This document shows positions 60,548 to 64,000 of a stretch of DNA of 64,000 nt, in pieces (position 1 is the stretch's first letter; every line of letters begins with the position of its first letter). A model generated the notes under the pieces. It had not been told where the DNA came from. It saw only the letters and a list, made by a program, of their open reading frames with translations, and ran no database searches. Both the position numbers and the translations under genes were made by a program. The stretch lies in contig JBBCBC010000053.1 of the NCBI GenBank assembly GCA_037126765.1, positions 558,001 to 622,000 of the forward strand. Reading direction: 5' to 3'. Source of the stretch: Stenogyne calaminthoides. Taxonomy: Eukaryota; Streptophyta; Magnoliopsida; Lamiales; Lamiaceae.

Positions 60548-62514
60548 CTAACCAAGAGAAATAAAATAAAATGAGAATTAAACACATAATTCCTATGATC
60601 AATATTCAGCAATCAAAATAAACATGGCATTTCTTTTGTGTTTATTTTGTCTCCATTATTTTCGCATACTCAATGACCTCATCGGAAGAGTACGAATTTA
60701 TATCAAAAAAATATAAATTGTAATGGACTAGGATCCACATTTCTACTATCATGATCCCTGCTTTGGCTGAATATCACAATAGCATAACTGGTAGATCTCC
60801 AAACCAATTGTAAAATTTTCAATTCCTAGTTGAGTAAACCCAGTTTAATCGGACATCCCTTAACTTTCGTTTTCCTACTTTGGCTGGTGAAACAAAGTTA
60901 AGTTGGTTTACAACCATCAAGCGGCGACACTACGTGTCCCTATAAAAGTCCCATTGAATGTAGATCTAAGCAAAAGACTTTGGTCTTAAATACCCATTGG
61001 AACGAAATCCTCGGTTTACTTTTAATTTCGATGGAAGACATCGTTTTAATTTAATGAAAAACCATATTTTAGTGAGGAGCATTTTAAAGGCGGGGTATTA
61101 ATTGCTTAATCGAGATCCAACATGTTAATCTATATCACATTTGAGCAATTATTGGGCTCCGCCTACCCAAACATGACATATACGGACTAACACTTATATG
61201 GGCGCCATCTACCCAAACATTTAATACAGTCCGACAAGTATTGAGCGCCGCCTACCCAAACAATTATAATGCGGACTATAAATGCGTTAATGGATTTAAT
61301 AAAACAAGTTAACCAAGTGGGAATTAATAACTCGTTTAATCCCTTAAACCATAATTTTAAAATTCAATTTTAAAAATTAAGTTTAACAATTAAATTCATT
61401 ATTAATTTTGTGATTTTAAGTAATCCAATATATTATTAATTAGGTCCAACCTTTTTTTTTAATTAGGATTTCCAAAATCAAATTTTAATTTATTTAATTA
61501 CTGGGGCTCAGATGCAATTTCTAAAATTGCATGGGAGGGTTTAGCCAAATCCAATTTGCTAAATGGTCCTCCCCACATCATTACCCAAATCCGACAGCAT
61601 CTAATCTGTAATCTGGGACATCCGTATCCATCATCAAGTCAAGAAAATCAAATCAGTTGCATCAAACAACATCATGTGAACATTAATCGAAATTAATCCA
61701 ATTATTTCAAAAAAAATGAGATTTTAACCAAAATTGCAAACTTTTTGAACGGAACTGTGAAGAGACGACAACGGTGAGCACGATCAGAGTCACTGCACCC
61801 GCGTGTTCACCTAAAGGAATGAATCGGCGTTGCATGTGGCTTAGTCGCCAAATTACCGCCGTGAAATCGCCCGAAATGCAGTGTTGTCGCTGTAATATAG
61901 AGCATGTGGCCCCGCCGCGTTGCCCGAGGAACGCCAGCGTGCCGCATCACCTGCTCGTTGCTACAAAACATCAATCGCTCGCTCCAAGCAGCAATTCGCA
62001 AAGCGGAGGTGGAGTGCCGCTATCGAAACCCTAGCCCGCTACCACCGCCGCGAACTAGGGCCGCAATAGCGCCGCCGTTCGCGAGGGGCAACGATTCGGA
62101 ATGCAGCGGGGACGCGTCAAAAAGGGGGGTTTCAGAGTCCGCCGCCATCGCGCTGGGCAGATCGGGACCACGCGTTACATCGCGAGGTGCGGTGGTAAAC
62201 CGCCGCCTCCAGCGACTAGTCGCAGTCTGTCGCCACCAGCGGAGCGGCGCGTGAGTGTGAGCGGATGGGTTTTTCGAAAAATCCTAATTTCAAATAAGGC
62301 ACGGCGAAAACGATGAAGATGCAAGAGTGTGAGAGGCATATGTGAGTAATTAAGCGGCCAAATCAACAAATATGCCCCACAAGCAAATTTATTTAAACAA
62401 TTTGTGCGGTCAAAACCCTGTTTTGGTCGTACAAGTTCAGTTTATAAAAAAAAATTATAAACAAACATTAATTCAATCAAGCAATTAATCAAGAGCCTGA
62501 AGTTCTGATACCAT
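60548..62514 (-). other. A3 leader: repeats, GC-rich island and PBS
   Basis: Three copies of a motif around CCGCCTACCCAAACA lie at 61150-61270. A GC- and CpG-rich island lies at about 61740-62300 in otherwise AT-rich sequence, with only short overlapping frames. The PBS (minus strand TGGTATCAGAAC) is at 62502-62513. Family B leaders also carry a GC-rich module at a comparable place, with no visible sequence similarity. Confidence 0.7.
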
Positions 62515-63378
62515 TGTTGGAATTTAGAGGCACATAAACACGTAATACATGAGCAGCGGAAATAAACAGTTCACCAACAACGAACAATTAATTGCATAAT
62601 TAAATATGAGTAAACGTAAACAGAATTCTTACAACAATTCATACACAGATTCCTCAACTATGGTATCCACGTAACAGTCATTTACTAATCTGCACAGATC
62701 TGTCAGCGTTGAATCCCCGAGATGAATTTGCTAGGAAAATTCCAACTTAGAGATTTTATGGAGAAAATATGAACTCACATATTATGAATTCCCAAGAGCT
62801 CATATATATAGGAGAGGTTTAGCTTAAATCTTAAGCTAACCTTTATTAGGAAAAATCTTAATAAAATAAATCTCTTAGATTTATTTCCCACATATAAATC
62901 TCTACGGATTTAATTCCATGTATATCAAATCTCTACGGATTTGATTCCATGTATATCAAATTCTATAATAATAATATTCCATATATTATTATTGGGAATT
63001 CTATTTAATTAAATCTAATTTAATTAAATAGTAATAATAATTAATTCAAAATTAATCCATTATTAACTAATTCTCCATAAATTAAATATTAAATCCAATT
63101 TAACATTTAATCAACCAACTATAATTAGTAAACAACCATTACTTGTTGTGTGACCCATAGGCCCTCATATATCGAGCGATTAGTCAAACTAACGGTCTTA
63201 ATTGAACCCTAGACAATAATTCAGACATTGTCAATATATGAGGTACGTTGCGAGAAACGTGCAACTACCTATAACTGAAACATGGGCTATTACAATTTCC
63301 TCCTTTCATTCACAAATACTCGATTAAGTCTTGAACATGATGAAGTGTCTATTCAAATAACTTAATCATATTATCTCT
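62515..63378 (-). repeat. A3 5' LTR, interrupted by F
   Basis: Starts TGTTGGAATTTAGAGG and matches 48490-49318 until TTATCTCT at 63378. A TATATATA box (63 bases of its context kept in the 3' LTR) lies at 62803-62810 on the minus strand. Confidence 0.85.
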
Positions 63379-64000
63379 TGTTTGGAAATTTAGAGTTTTG
63401 ATGAAAGTTCTAAAACACATGTAATAGGACCAGTCAGACCTGTTAGCTGACTGGTGTTTTTATTACCGCTTATAGGATACCAGTTGATAATTATTGTATA
63501 GAACAACTGATGTAATAGATAGGTCACATATTGAGGGGGAACCTCAATATGTATAGGTCAGATCTGAAGATCCAAAGAATAGCTGATATCCGATAGGCCA
63601 GAAGGCAAGAGAAGAACAGAAGATCAGATTGATCTGATAAAGTCAGATATCTCAGCTGAAGTCATGAAGATCAGACCAGAAGACCTACATCAGCCGAGTC
63701 TGCTAGTTGAAGCTAAGACAACTTGCACCTGAAGACTCCATCAGGTAGACTGATCAGTTTTGACTGATCAGGTCAGCTCACCAGGTGAAAACTGATGTTT
63801 CACCAAATCATACGTCGATGATCTGAACAAGAAGAATGTCAACCTTAGTTGGTAGAATAACACTGAAAAGTGCTTCTGTTAACCAATAAGAACGAGACAC
63901 GTATGATCGGAGCCGGCAATTACGGGATTTGATGCTGCTTTCTCTAACGGCTATAAAAGACACTATTCACGCTTTCGGCCGTGCCGTTCCTGAAGCACGT
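63379..64000 (+). mobile_element. Element F: start of a Sirevirus-like LTR
   Basis: A new sequence starting TGTTTGGAAATTTAGAG interrupts the A3 LTR. Like E it has a TTGAGGGGGAACC-type phrase (63532-63546) and a TATA box (CTATAAAAGA near 63952). The left target half would be TCTCT (63374-63378); the right end lies outside the window. Orientation is taken from the TATA box. Confidence 0.55.

Larger units (their letters stand above)
48490..64000 (-). mobile_element. A3: full-length family A copia element, interrupted by B4 and F
   Basis: Minus-strand element with 3' LTR 48490-50009, RNase H/RT 50053-51270, linker, insertion of B4 (51787-58352), integrase, protease, gag, a long leader, PBS and 5' LTR from 62515. 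That LTR is cut by F at 63379. It inserted into a LINE. Its RT lacks the catalytic aspartates, so it is inactive. The element continues past the window. Confidence 0.9.

Noticed and set aside
61774..62369. Overlapping frames in the GC-rich island of A3
   Set aside because: Same reason: composition-driven openness on both strands and no motif.

Overview
This is a gene-poor, AT-rich stretch of a plant nuclear genome, most likely a eudicot. Nearly everything in it is LTR retrotransposon inserted into other LTR retrotransposon. The only clearly intact host gene I can support is a three-exon bHLH transcription factor on the minus strand at 42320-43638. It ends in a bHLH domain and a short C-terminal tail typical of class II RSL (RSL4-like) root-hair regulators. 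I see no tRNA, rRNA or CRISPR array.

Four LTR families explain most of the window; the labels are mine. Family A (copies A1 1-2388, A2 27747-31591, A3 48490 to beyond the end; all minus) and family B (B1 2389-4265 plus 10008-10820, a shared LTR 10821-26747, B2 26748-27746, B3 31592-36440, B4 51787-58352; all plus) are Ty1/copia elements of the Tork/Angela type. Family C (C0 4266-10007, the full element C 11755-25868, C2 36441-39390; all minus) is a Sirevirus (SIRE/Maximus type) with about 2.1-kb LTRs and a long additional ORF downstream of pol. Element E (5394-8696, plus) has two 1.5-kb LTRs around only 250 bp of internal DNA. A further Sirevirus-like LTR (F) starts at 63379 and runs off the window.

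The nesting can be read from target-site duplications and from empty sites in sister copies. E lies in C0 (TSD GGTAC), and C0 lies in B1 between copies of a 240-bp duplication. C lies in the LTR shared by B1 and B2 (TSD AAGTC/AAGTG). A2 lies in the B2/B3 internal region. B4 lies in A3 (TSD TCAGA), A3 lies in a LINE, and F lies in the 5' LTR of A3. All gag and pol genes are broken by stops, frameshifts or deletions.

Between the two retrotransposon blocks, 39396-48489 holds a probable Ty3/gypsy solo LTR, the bHLH gene, several MITEs, short tandem duplications and a broken LINE.

The points most worth a second look are: the additional Sirevirus ORF, present in two copies and in one of them preceded by what looks like its own promoter; the compact element E; a GC-rich leader module that differs between family B copies while its flanks are conserved; a duplicated polypurine tract around a hairpin in family B; and blocks in which CAG/CTG trinucleotides are almost absent compared with the sister copy, which may be sequencing error at methylated CHG sites rather than biology.
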